A stretch of DNA of 42,842 bases from an uncultured Blautia sp. (GTDB lineage: Bacteria > Bacillota > Clostridia > Lachnospirales > Lachnospiraceae). A model generated the notes under the pieces. The model was not told the DNA's origin. It did no database searches and saw nothing but the letters and a program-made list of their open reading frames with translations. The stretch is taken from the NCBI GenBank assembly GCA_934394545.1, contig CAKRRG010000019.1, positions 1 through 42,842 on the forward strand. The letters are read 5' to 3'. A program made the translations under genes and the position numbers. Shown here piece after piece: positions 1 to 6,506 of the stretch; position 1 is the stretch's first letter; each line of letters starts with the position of its first letter.

Positions 1-49
1 ACTTCAAAAATTCATCTGCGACATTGTCATAAAATTTTACTTCTACCAT
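1..49 (-). CDS. Nudix-type hydrolase, N-terminal fragment cut by window edge
   Basis: Reading the minus strand from an ATG at 49, the first 16 codons give MVEVKFYDNVADEFLK before the window ends. A GAGGT ribosome site lies about 9 bases upstream. From memory, this opening resembles short Lachnospiraceae Nudix hydrolases that begin with M-x-E-V-K-F-Y-D and continue into a 'VFCKH..R.TYE.PGGH' core, but the Nudix box itself lies outside the window. The gene sits just beyond the left end of the IS91-family element. Its natural upstream neighbour was probably the deoxyribosyltransferase-like gene now decayed at 2640-2914. Function is inferred from a very short stretch. Confidence 0.4.
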   Translation of the reverse strand, partial: MVEVKFYDNVADEFLK

Positions 50-81
50 TCTATCAATACCTCGTCAAATTCAAATTGAAC

Positions 82-127
82 AAAATCGCTACGCGATGGC
101 CTGCCAAGGCTGTGGCATAGCGATTTT
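82..127. repeat. Left-end hairpin of the IS91-family element
   Basis: A perfect 10-bp inverted repeat, AAAATCGCTA (82-91) and TAGCGATTTT (118-127), encloses an inner TGCC/GGCA pair (102-105 and 114-117). It begins directly after GAAC. Terminal hairpins are typical of the replication origin or terminus ends of IS91/HUH elements. Which end is which is not determined here. Confidence 0.6.
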
Positions 128-339
128 CTGTTTTATATAATAAAACAGTGGAAAGCAAGTCCTAAAAGTAGTATTGTTAAATCACCACAAAATAACAATC
201 AAACAGGATCGACCTCTCCACTGCCTATGAAAAGAATACCACCATTCCACTTGGTTGGCAAGCGGTTTTATGACCCCAATGCCCCTCCGTATAAAGCAGT
301 GTTTCTGATAACTACTGATTTTATATGGAGGATTTTATT

Positions 340-1191
340 ATGTATGAAAAATATTTAGAACAGCTTGAGGAAGCCGGGAAAATCCGTAACCTCAAAGAAC
401 GTTCCATCAGTTGCTATAAAAACTATGTTTCTTACTTTCTGAAATATCAGAATAAGAATCCCAAAGAACTTACCTGTCAGGATGTCAGGGCTTTTTTGCT
501 TGCAAAAAAAGAGGAAGGACTGAAAGCCACAACTCTGAATCTTTACAATTCTGCCATCCGTTTTTTCTATCGGAATGTCCTGCATATCCTTTGGGATGAT
601 ATCACAGTTCCACGTATGATTCTGGAACACAAGCTTCCGACCGTACTGACTGTTGATGAAATAGACCGTCTATTAGAAGCTGTTGATGATATCAAATATA
701 GAGCCATGTTTGCAACGATGTATTCTTCCGGGATGCGGGTTTCTGAAGTGATCCACCTTCATTATGATGATATTTCCCGTTCAAATATGCAGATCCATGT
801 CCGGGATACGAAGAACAGGATGGATCGCTATACAATTCTTTCTAAACGGTGTCTGGATATCCTTACACAATACTGGTTTGAGAAAGGACGTCCCCGTGGC
901 ATCCTGTTTCCGAATAAATTTACCGGTAATTATCTAACAGTCAGTACTCTGGAACAGGTAATGCGACGGGCAGTAGCTGATGCAGAACTTCCAAAAGCAG
1001 CAACCCCTCACTGTCTCCGCCATAGCTTTGCAACCCATCTGATGGAACAAGGCATAGAACGGCAGAACATTCAAGCTCTGCTTGGACACCGTGATCCGAA
1101 ATCTACGGAAGTTTATCTTCATGTCAGCAACAAATCCCTCATGGGCATTCAAAGCCCTTTTGACAGGAAAGAAGGTACTGGCCATGAATAA
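340..1191 (+). CDS. Tyrosine recombinase of IS91-family element
   Basis: This is a 283-residue site-specific recombinase of the phage integrase family. It has an N-terminal SAM-like core-binding domain (roughly residues 1-90) and a C-terminal catalytic domain. Visible catalytic elements are the first Arg in SSGMRVSEV, the H-x-x-R box in HCLRHSFATHL, the His in LLGHRDP, and the nucleophilic Tyr in STEVYLHV. The start at 340 is chosen over the in-frame ATG at 325 because GGAGG at 327-331 is well placed for 340 and overlaps the earlier codon. The stop overlaps the transposase start (ATGAATAA), so the two are probably translationally coupled. Some IS91-group elements carry an accessory tyrosine recombinase, and this gene fits that role. 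Its chemistry in transposition is not established by the sequence. Confidence 0.9.
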   Translation: MYEKYLEQLEEAGKIRNLKERSISCYKNYVSYFLKYQNKNPKELTCQDVRAFLLAKKEEGLKATTLNLYNSAIRFFYRNVLHILWDDITVPRMILEHKLPTVLTVDEIDRLLEAVDDIKYRAMFATMYSSGMRVSEVIHLHYDDISRSNMQIHVRDTKNRMDRYTILSKRCLDILTQYWFEKGRPRGILFPNKFTGNYLTVSTLEQVMRRAVADAELPKAATPHCLRHSFATHLMEQGIERQNIQALLGHRDPKSTEVYLHVSNKSLMGIQSPFDRKEGTGHE

Positions 1192-2335
1192 ACCCACCGT
1201 CCAGGATATTTTCCGACGTTTTTATCCGGCATACCTTGAAAAGTATTCTCCATCCCCGGAACAGGCAAAAGCTGTCCGGAACATCCTGAACTGCAAAACA
1301 GGAGCCTATGGCGCAAATATCAGTGTATGTGAAGACTGTGGTGCTGTCCAGATTCATTATAATTCCTGTCGTAACCGCTGTTGTCCCATGTGTCAGGCTA
1401 TTCCAAAGGAAATGTGGATGGATGCCCGCAGAGAAGATGTACTTGATGCACCTTATTTCCATCTGGTGTTTACAGTCCCTGACATTCTGAATCCGGTCAT
1501 TTACAGTAACCAGAAACTGTTATATGACACGCTCTATCATGCAGCCTCTGCTACCATTCAAGAACTTACATCAGACCCAAAGCACCTCGGAGCTTCCGTT
1601 GGTTATATCTGCATCCTTCATACATGGGGCTCTGAAATGAACTTCCACCCTCATATTCATACGATACTGCTCGGCGGTGGACTGACACCGAAAAATGAGT
1701 GGAAAGATAATGGTACGGAGTTTTTTCTCCCTATATGGGCTATCTCCAAAGTATTTCGTGGTAAATATATGGATGAACTGAAAAATCTCTGGAATACAGA
1801 TCAGCTTGAGTTTCATGGAACAGCAGAAAAATACCGTAATCATTATGAATTCAAAGAACTTATAGATTCCTGTTATGAAGCAGAATGGGTTCCTTACTGT
1901 AAGAAAACTTTTAACGGTGCACAATCTGTGATTAATTACCTTGGAAAGTATACCCATAGGATCGCTATCAGCAATCACCGCATCATCCATATGGATGATG
2001 AAAATGTTACTTTTTCCGTTAAGGATTACCGGAAAGAAGGACAATGGAAGGAACTGACCATTTCCGGCATTGAATTTATACGGCGTTTTCTGATGCATGT
2101 GCCACCCAGACGTTTTGTCAGAATCCGGCATTATGGACTTCTTTGTTCCCGCAGCAAGCACAAAAAACTCACTTTATGTCGGAATCTCATTGGATGTAAA
2201 AAATATCTTTCAAAGCTCAGGGATAAAGAGATGCCGGAAATACTGAAACAGCTATACGGGATAAACATCTGTGTATGTAAATCCTGCGGTGGACATCTTG
2301 GAAAACCACAACTGAGAATACCGCAAAGGTGTTAA
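1184..2335 (+). CDS. IS91-family HUH (Y2) transposase
   Basis: This 383-residue rolling-circle transposase nicks one strand at the element's end and forms a 5'-phosphotyrosine link. It starts with a cysteine-rich zinc-binding domain (CEDCG, then CRNRCCPMC, about residues 45-70). The metal-binding HUH motif is HPHIH at residues 155-159. Paired tyrosines lie in YLGKYTHR (Y252 and Y256), the Y2 arrangement of IS91. The C-terminus carries another Cys pair (CVCKSCGG). Start at 1184 is chosen because it overlaps the recombinase stop and begins the family's usual N-terminus. The longer frame from 1082 lies inside the recombinase gene. Length is normal for the family, so the gene appears intact. Confidence 0.93.
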   Translation: MNKPTVQDIFRRFYPAYLEKYSPSPEQAKAVRNILNCKTGAYGANISVCEDCGAVQIHYNSCRNRCCPMCQAIPKEMWMDARREDVLDAPYFHLVFTVPDILNPVIYSNQKLLYDTLYHAASATIQELTSDPKHLGASVGYICILHTWGSEMNFHPHIHTILLGGGLTPKNEWKDNGTEFFLPIWAISKVFRGKYMDELKNLWNTDQLEFHGTAEKYRNHYEFKELIDSCYEAEWVPYCKKTFNGAQSVINYLGKYTHRIAISNHRIIHMDDENVTFSVKDYRKEGQWKELTISGIEFIRRFLMHVPPRRFVRIRHYGLLCSRSKHKKLTLCRNLIGCKKYLSKLRDKEMPEILKQLYGINICVCKSCGGHLGKPQLRIPQRC

Positions 2336-2522
2336 AATCCAAATCTTTTATATGTTTTTAAGCCTCAAAATCCTGAGGTTTTATTGTTGTACCTATTTAT
2401 CTGAAAACACTTGATTTCTGTAGCGTCTGCACAGGAAATCCTGTATAATTATGGATAAGAACAAAAGATTGAAAGTCCATAGGTAGCAACTACCCGGACG
2501 CTCACTTTGTTCAATTAGGTCA

Positions 2523-2598
2523 AATCGAAAATGGAGTAAACGAAGGGGCAGTTCACTGGAATGCCAAAACTGCTTTTTCGTTTACCCCATCATCGATT
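2523..2598. repeat. Right-end hairpin of the IS91-family element
   Basis: This is a long imperfect palindrome. Outer arms AATCGA (2523-2528) and TCGATT (2593-2598) pair around GTAAACGAA (2536-2544) and TTCGTTTAC (2577-2585), and GCAGTT pairs with AACTGC nearer the loop. It is not followed by a T-run and so is not a simple terminator. It most likely marks the distal end of the IS91-family element. Confidence 0.55.
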
Positions 2599-2639
2599 CT
2601 AACCTAAAGAATTTATCTAACTGTTTTATGAATTAAAAT

Positions 2640-2914
2640 CTACTGATTGTAATGATACAACACTTCTTTTCCATGCCTTTCAGCATACTCAATTTCTTTT
2701 TTCACAGATGTTCCAATATAACCATCCATATTTACAACATATATTCCATCACTTAAATCTATTTTTCTGTAATGAGCATCTTCAAGTTTTAAAAGTTCAT
2801 CTTCAGTTGGAACAATATTATCTTCACAATAAACACATTGTAATATATTATATCTTATATCCTTTGCTTATTTCAAGGTCATAAGCAATTTTTTTCATAT
2901 CTTCGTTGAATGAT
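2640..2914 (-). pseudogene. Nucleoside 2-deoxyribosyltransferase-like remnant
   Basis: The minus strand reads AASFNEDMKKIAYDLEISKG in one frame, hits a stop (around 2849), and resumes in another frame as NILQCVYCEDNIVPTEDEL, DGIYVVNMDGYIGTSVKKEI and VLYHYNQ, ending at 2640. This pattern matches small conserved proteins of the nucleoside 2-deoxyribosyltransferase-like/DUF4406 type, where 'YVVN..GYIG.S...EI.YA...GK' is the core. At least one frameshift (near 2848-2866) and loss of the extreme N-terminus make it a pseudogene. It points the same way as the Nudix fragment at 1-49, so the pair was probably a two-gene unit split by the IS91-family element. It was too broken to appear as a long open frame. 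Confidence 0.6.
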
Positions 2915-3447
2915 GCTGCCCAATGGGACCGTTATGCAGATTATGGACGGGGGTTGCAATAGAGTTCAATACAGAAGCTTTACATAATTTACTGTATTAT
3001 CATGGAGTGACTATGGGAAAGCAGTATTACACGCAGGAAACCAGGGATCATGAATTATACAAATTATTATCTTCTTATATTAAAACTGAGAATTTAGGAG
3101 GTTTTTCCAACTTAGACGGGTTCATTGACAATCTGGTCCTATGTGGTTTTGTTCATAAGCATCCATCTTTTGTTTCTGAAAAAGAAGTCCGGATTGCACC
3201 ATATTTTATAATGGATGATGACCCGCATATTTCATACAAAACATTCAACATAATAAAAGAAGTATACGTTTTAAATTTGAACAAACTCTTAGAGGAAGAA
3301 AAGATGAAAATGGAAGATATTATCAGTTCAATTATCATCGGACCTCGTTCGCTTCAAAGCAAAAGAGACCTAGAAAATTATTGCAGACACTTAGGTTATG
3401 ATAAATTGGCTCAAAATATAAAAATATCTGATTGTCCGTTACGCTAG
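2915..3447 (+). pseudogene. DUF2971 protein, 5'-truncated and frameshifted remnant
   Basis: The open part from 2954 runs VAIEFNTEALHNLLYYHG and on to SFVSEKEVRIAPYF, IIIGPRS and ISDCPLR, which are the recurrent C-terminal blocks of DUF2971 proteins. Just upstream, the other frame (2921-2953) encodes QWDRYADYGRG, the matching N-terminal block of the same domain. The two parts are out of register by one base at a run of five G (2949-2953), where six would restore the frame. Everything before the WDRYAD block is missing. The ATG at 2923 is therefore an artefact of the shifted frame. DUF2971 proteins have no firmly known activity, and many occur near defence genes and mobile DNA. A terminator-like hairpin follows at 3450. 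Confidence 0.7.
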
Positions 3448-3449
3448 GT

Positions 3450-3484
3450 AAAAAGAGATTCTTTTTTCGGGATCTCCTTTTTGT
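3450..3484 (+). terminator. Rho-independent terminator after DUF2971 remnant
   Basis: A-rich 5' arm AAAAAGAGATTC (3450-3461) pairs, with one bulge and a G-U pair, with GGATCTCCTTTTT (3470-3482). The T-run lies in the 3' arm. It directly follows the DUF2971 stop. Confidence 0.55.
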
Positions 3485-3581
3485 CGAAGACCGTCGAACT
3501 CAGGCGAACGATTTTTATTGTTGTCGATGCCTATGTATAGTATTCTATGATTATCAAAATGGAAAGAATGAGGAAATTATA

Positions 3582-3836
3582 TTGGATACTACAGAACGCA
3601 CGGTATGTGCTGAAACAGAAGCTGTCAGAAAGCACAGCATGAAAAAAATCAATATGGAGCCGGATATCGCACAGGATAATGCTGACCTGTTGGAATTAGA
3701 AGAGCGTTATAACAGCCTTCGTATTCCACACAATACCCGTCGTGTAATAGATGATTATATTGCCTGCATTTTATCCCGTCAGGAACGTATGGAAAGTCTT
3801 ATTTACTATGCTGGACGCAACGACGTACAGAATTAA
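3582..3836 (+). CDS. Small hypothetical protein upstream of SIR2-like gene
   Basis: This 84-residue product has no assigned function. The open frame extends back to 3432, but the upstream part has unlikely composition. A GAGG at 3570-3573 is well placed for a TTG at 3582, giving a protein that begins LDTTERTVCAETEAVRK. The rest is a compact, probably helical protein with a charged middle (LELEERYNSLRIP) and a C-terminal segment VIDDYIACILSRQERMESL. No signal peptide or membrane segment is seen. An alternative start is ATG 3639. The gene ends 16 bases before the SIR2-like gene, whose ribosome site lies right after this stop, so the two are probably co-transcribed. Similar short proteins occur in clostridial mobile elements, but I cannot name the family. 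Confidence 0.55.
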   Translation: MDTTERTVCAETEAVRKHSMKKINMEPDIAQDNADLLELEERYNSLRIPHNTRRVIDDYIACILSRQERMESLIYYAGRNDVQN

Positions 3837-3852
3837 CAAAGGAGATGTTTAT

Positions 3853-4836
3853 TTGAAATACAATTCGTTATTATTTGGAAACGGCCTAACTCTCAATCTA
3901 TTGTATCAACTGAAGCCATACATACCTGAAAATAAGTGCTATCTTTTATCCATCGATTCATTTTTAAAGGAATGGATCAAAGGGGGTATATCTCAAAGAG
4001 AAGAAAATAAATTATATACTGCAATGTATGGAAAAGACAAATATAAGCATCAGAAATTTGAAATGATCAAAGATGATTTAAACATTTATTTCCAAACCTA
4101 TTCATCTGATCTCGAATACTTTTTAGGTGCAACACTATTTGATAAAAAAGATGACTTACTTAAAAGGGTAAAAACGGTTTTTCCACTATTTTATAATGCA
4201 TGGTGGATTATTTTGTCAGAATATTTGGAATATCAAGATCTGAACAACAGAATAAATACTTTTTACCAACAGGTAGCTGGAATAGTCACAGAGCCAGGAT
4301 ACATCTATACAACAAATTTTGATCTATTTGCAGACTCTTTACATCCAGAACATCTTCATGGACGTTTTCTTCCTCATATTAAAGACTATAATGATATCGT
4401 ATTTCATTCTTATAATGATGATAGGAATCATTACTATAAATACATATGGGGATGTAATGGTATTGGAAAATTTAATCTTATACAACAATTACGCGCTTAT
4501 TATGATTGTTCTTCCTACTTTGATTTTAATTTCTTTTTTAACTCAGAGTTAAACATGAACAATATGCTGATCTATGGCATGGGATTTAAAAATTCTGGAT
4601 ATATCAGTCAGCTCCAGGAAAAATACCCGAGATACCAAAAAGCTGCGTTTGGTGGAATCATTGATGAGCATATATTGGTACGCATTAGTGGATTGCAAGA
4701 GTCTGGGAAATTAAATCAGGTAGATGTGACTTATTACGATGAAAGTGAAAGGGAGCATTTACATGAAGTTCTTGAGGCATGCATGGTTCCAAATTACCGT
4801 CTGATAAAGTGCCAGGACCTTAATTTTCATGTTTAA
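3853..4836 (+). CDS. SIR2-like / AbiH-like domain protein, candidate defence effector
   Basis: This 327-residue protein starts at a TTG with AAAGGAG (3838-3844) 8 bases upstream. No good ATG exists, and upstream in-frame ATGs lie inside the previous gene. The N-terminal LLFGNGLTLNLL (residues 6-17) looks like the nucleotide-binding glycine loop of SIR2/AbiH-like proteins. YTTNFDLF (T153-N155-D157) matches the SIR2 'T-x-N-x-D' block. HLHG at 167-170 resembles the following 'HG' block, and IYGMGFKNSGY (240-250) matches the C-terminal glycine-rich block. Many proteins of this type are NAD-depleting or abortive-infection effectors against phage; that role here is inference. There is no signal peptide or membrane segment. 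It sits between an IS-scarred region and a repressor remnant, as expected for a defence cargo gene. Catalytic competence is not certain. Confidence 0.6.
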   Translation: MKYNSLLFGNGLTLNLLYQLKPYIPENKCYLLSIDSFLKEWIKGGISQREENKLYTAMYGKDKYKHQKFEMIKDDLNIYFQTYSSDLEYFLGATLFDKKDDLLKRVKTVFPLFYNAWWIILSEYLEYQDLNNRINTFYQQVAGIVTEPGYIYTTNFDLFADSLHPEHLHGRFLPHIKDYNDIVFHSYNDDRNHYYKYIWGCNGIGKFNLIQQLRAYYDCSSYFDFNFFFNSELNMNNMLIYGMGFKNSGYISQLQEKYPRYQKAAFGGIIDEHILVRISGLQESGKLNQVDVTYYDESEREHLHEVLEACMVPNYRLIKCQDLNFHV

Positions 4837-4920
4837 TCTTCACTATAAAAGGACTACCTTCCCGCATTGCGAAAAGTGTAGCCTTTTTTTCTATACCAAC
4901 ATCACGACAGATGATTGCAA

Positions 4921-5003
4921 TTATTTTTCTTCCGGTGGAATATATTCCAACAAATCCTCAATTTTACAGTCCAACGCACAACAGAGCCAAGCTAAATGCA
5001 CTC
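4921..5003 (-). pseudogene. XRE-type repressor, C-terminal remnant
   Basis: The minus strand reads LAWLCCALDCKIEDLLEYIP followed by PEEK and a stop at 4921. This is the standard C-terminal end of small Cro/C1-type helix-turn-helix proteins ('L..LC.AL.C...DLLEY.P'). An in-frame TGA lies a few codons upstream and the DNA-binding part is absent. Only the tail of the repressor survives. Confidence 0.55.
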
Positions 5004-5014
5004 ATGGATGTTAA

Positions 5015-5051
5015 AGAAAGGAATAGTCGTTAAAGCTATTCCTTTCTTTTT
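5015..5051 (+). terminator. Rho-independent terminator
   Basis: A perfect 12-bp stem, AGAAAGGAATAG (5015-5026) with CTATTCCTTTCT (5036-5047), has a 9-base loop and is followed by TTTT. It closes the SIR2-like transcription unit and is symmetric enough to act on the other strand as well. Confidence 0.75.
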
Positions 5052-5112
5052 ATGACACTTTTTAGAAAAAATAACATATTAAAATAAATGAAAGCTCGGG
5101 AGGTAACTTTAT

Positions 5113-5310
5113 ATGGAAAAACAGGTTTATACAATTACAGAAGTACAGGAAATGCTGCAGATCAGCCGTACTGCAGTCTATCAGTTCATAGGCGCAGTTT
5201 ATCAAAAACAGGAACCATTCATTATCTTCAAAATAGGAAAATCATACCGAATTTCCAAAAAATCTTTTGATCAATGGGTGAATGGTCAGGCAAAGCAACT
5301 ACAGAAATAA
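5113..5310 (+). CDS. Excisionase-like helix-turn-helix protein
   Basis: This 65-residue protein of the MerR-like/HTH_17 excisionase class contains YTITEVQEMLQISRTAVYQF (recognition helix region, residues 5-24) and the wing FKIGKSYRISKKSFDQWV near the C-terminus. Such proteins act as recombination directionality factors or small transcription regulators in mobile elements. A GGGAGG site at 5098-5103 fits the ATG at 5113. Neighbours are a repressor remnant and short accessory genes. No integrase of a matching prophage or ICE is present here, so it looks like a leftover of a larger element. An overlapping open frame at 5088 is a shadow. Confidence 0.75.
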   Translation: MEKQVYTITEVQEMLQISRTAVYQFIGAVYQKQEPFIIFKIGKSYRISKKSFDQWVNGQAKQLQK

Positions 5311-5340
5311 TTCTTAATAATAGAAATGGGGTGAAACATT

Positions 5341-5502
5341 ATGTCAAAAGGAGTTTCCGGATATACTCATACAAAAGAGCAGCTTGATAATTATGCGAAT
5401 CAGAATAATCCAAACAATCCTGCTCATCAGGCAAACTTAGATAATCATGCTGATCAGTGCAATCCAAATAATGATAAATATGCTGTTGATGCAAAAGAGT
5501 AA
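5341..5502 (+). CDS. 53-residue Asn-rich repeat protein of unknown function
   Basis: A GGGGTG ribosome site (5328-5333) precedes ATG 5341. The product is very hydrophilic and Asn-rich, with two similar blocks: YANQNNPNNPAHQANL and NHADQCNPNNDKYAV. The shared core is N/H-A-[NDQ]-Q-x-N-P-N-N. It has a single Cys, no membrane segment and no signal peptide. I have a general impression that similar short 'NPNN' proteins are widespread in Firmicutes, but their function is unknown to me. It lies 30 bases after the HTH gene and may be co-transcribed with it. It is shorter than typical gene-calling cut-offs and easily missed. Confidence 0.6.
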   Translation: MSKGVSGYTHTKEQLDNYANQNNPNNPAHQANLDNHADQCNPNNDKYAVDAKE

Positions 5503-5525
5503 AAAGAAGAGACCCTCAGGCCTCT
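5503..5525 (-). terminator. Rho-independent terminator for the minus-strand gene at 5530
   Basis: On the minus strand, AGAGGCC pairs with GGTCTCT (one G-U pair) around a TGAG loop, followed by TCTTTTT. It lies between the convergent ends at 5502 and 5530. Confidence 0.6.
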
Positions 5526-5529
5526 CTGA

Positions 5530-5865
5530 TTATGCTCTGTAAATCTCTGTACCGGCATTGATTTCTGGGAACAGGACATGATTTTTCAACGTATCATTAT
5601 CAATCGCAATAACTGATAACAGACAAACATTCTCATTGATGGATTCGGTAACAGCGTGAACTGCAGTCATATCGTTTTTGTACAACTCCGTACTATAGTC
5701 TTTTAACAGAACTGCCAGGTTAATGTAGCTTAGATCGTCATGGTCAAAAGATACAATCCTTACAACATGCTTTCCAAAGATATGGAGCAGTTGCGGGAGT
5801 ATCTTTTCAATTACTTCCTGTTTCTTTGGTTGCGGTAGTTCATAGCTTAATTCAGTCTGGTTCAT
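5530..5865 (-). CDS. Degenerate MNT-type nucleotidyltransferase-fold protein
   Basis: This is a 111-residue protein. The start at 5865 (MNQTELSYELP) is preferred over 5898 because AAGGAG lies 9 bases upstream. The layout follows minimal nucleotidyltransferases: a helix (EVIEKILPQLLHIFG), a strand (VVRIVSF), then INLAVLLKDY, and a late strand near VCLLSVIAIDNDTL. In the family the strand is followed by a Gly-Ser motif and an Asp-x-Asp metal site ('GS...R......SDIDLAVL'). Here the Gly-Ser motif is absent, the loop is shortened, and Asp-x-Asp is replaced by YIN in LSYINLAVLL. It is therefore unlikely to be catalytic. MNT proteins usually partner HEPN toxins, but none is present. The fold assignment rests on pattern memory and is tentative. 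Confidence 0.5.
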   Translation of the reverse strand: MNQTELSYELPQPKKQEVIEKILPQLLHIFGKHVVRIVSFDHDDLSYINLAVLLKDYSTELYKNDMTAVHAVTESINENVCLLSVIAIDNDTLKNHVLFPEINAGTEIYRA

Positions 5866-6101
5866 AGGGGAATCTCCTTCCTCATTGCTTTTTACCATTA
5901 TAGCACCTGCAGATACAGCTTTACAATCTTATCAAAAATAAACGTTATCCTTTGTCATTTACTTTTATATCGTTGATTTTTTGTGTTTCAAACGTTTATA
6001 ACGATTCTGGGGCTGTGTTGTCCTGAAATCCTTGTTGGGAAGGGGATTTCTCTTTCCTCTTACTTACTCATATACGCTATATTATAAAGTATTTAATTTT
6101 T
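5866..6101. other. Gap at the island/Tad junction without a recognisable gene
   Basis: No convincing gene was found. The stretch is AT-rich and contains a 7-bp hairpin (GAAATCC at 6025-6031 and GGATTTC at 6044-6050). The left part should hold the promoter of the gene ending at 5530. The right part holds the deletion or insertion joint that cut tadA at about 6108. Confidence 0.4.
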
Positions 6102-6503
6102 CTATTCTGCATCTACAATAGGGCTGGACTCATTTACAATACGATTGCATTTCCCCACAATTTGCTGAACTACATCCTCCAGTTTCTCTTGATCGGTAAA
6201 TGATTTCGGCCATCTGGTCAGCTTTCCTTTGCGTTCTACAAAAATAGAATCCGGACCATTTACCATAATTTCTGTCACTGTTTCGTCTTCAATCAATTCC
6301 TGCAAAACATCTAATTTTCGTACAGAATAAAATAATTCCTGACGCAGTTGTACCTTTTCCTTCAAGCTTACCCCTGATTCACGCAGCGTATTTACGATCA
6401 ATTCATCAATCGTCTCAAGTATTTCCTGATCTGTAAGTTCTCTGTATACGTCTAATTTATTCATGAGTAATTTTCTCAATTTACGAAATATTTCCTGACT
6501 CAT
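6102..6503 (-). pseudogene. tadA: TadA/CpaF pilus-assembly ATPase, 3'-truncated
   Basis: This 133-residue N-terminal piece belongs to a CpaF/TadA-type ATPase, which normally has about 400 or more residues and powers Tad pilus or type II-like secretion. Present are the helical N-domain and the block ETVTEIMVNGPDSIFVERKG, followed by VQQIVGKCNRIVNESSPIVD. Full-length family members continue with 'ARLADGSRVN' and then the Walker A core. Here only AE and a stop follow VD, so the catalytic domain is lost and the product cannot be an active ATPase. The start at 6503 has a GGGAAGG site and lies 3 bases after tadZ. The break at about 6108 marks the edge of the accessory island. Confidence 0.85.
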
Positions 6504-6506
6504 TCC

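Larger units (their letters stand above)
82..2600 (+). mobile_element. IS91-family insertion sequence with added tyrosine recombinase
   Basis: The element contains a tyrosine recombinase gene and an IS91-type transposase gene that overlap by 8 bases. It is bracketed by two strong hairpins (82-127 and 2523-2598). The tetramer GAAC at 78-81 abuts the left hairpin. IS91 elements are known to insert 3' of GAAC or CAAG without target duplication, so the left boundary is placed at 81/82. The right boundary is less certain and is put just after the right hairpin. There is no classical terminal inverted repeat pair, as expected for rolling-circle elements. Bases 2336-2522 between the transposase and the right hairpin hold no credible gene. 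Confidence 0.7.

Noticed and set aside
1571..2161. 196-codon minus-strand open frame over the transposase
   Set aside because: It is a shadow of the IS91-type transposase, which carries the HUH and Y2 motifs on the plus strand.
4829..5014. 61-codon plus-strand open frame after the SIR2-like gene
   Set aside because: There is no ribosome site. The minus strand of the same stretch encodes a recognisable repressor tail, which explains the sequence better.
5088..5270. 60-codon open frame overlapping the excisionase-like gene
   Set aside because: The overlapping frame from 5113 has the helix-turn-helix motif and a well-placed GGGAGG; this one does not.
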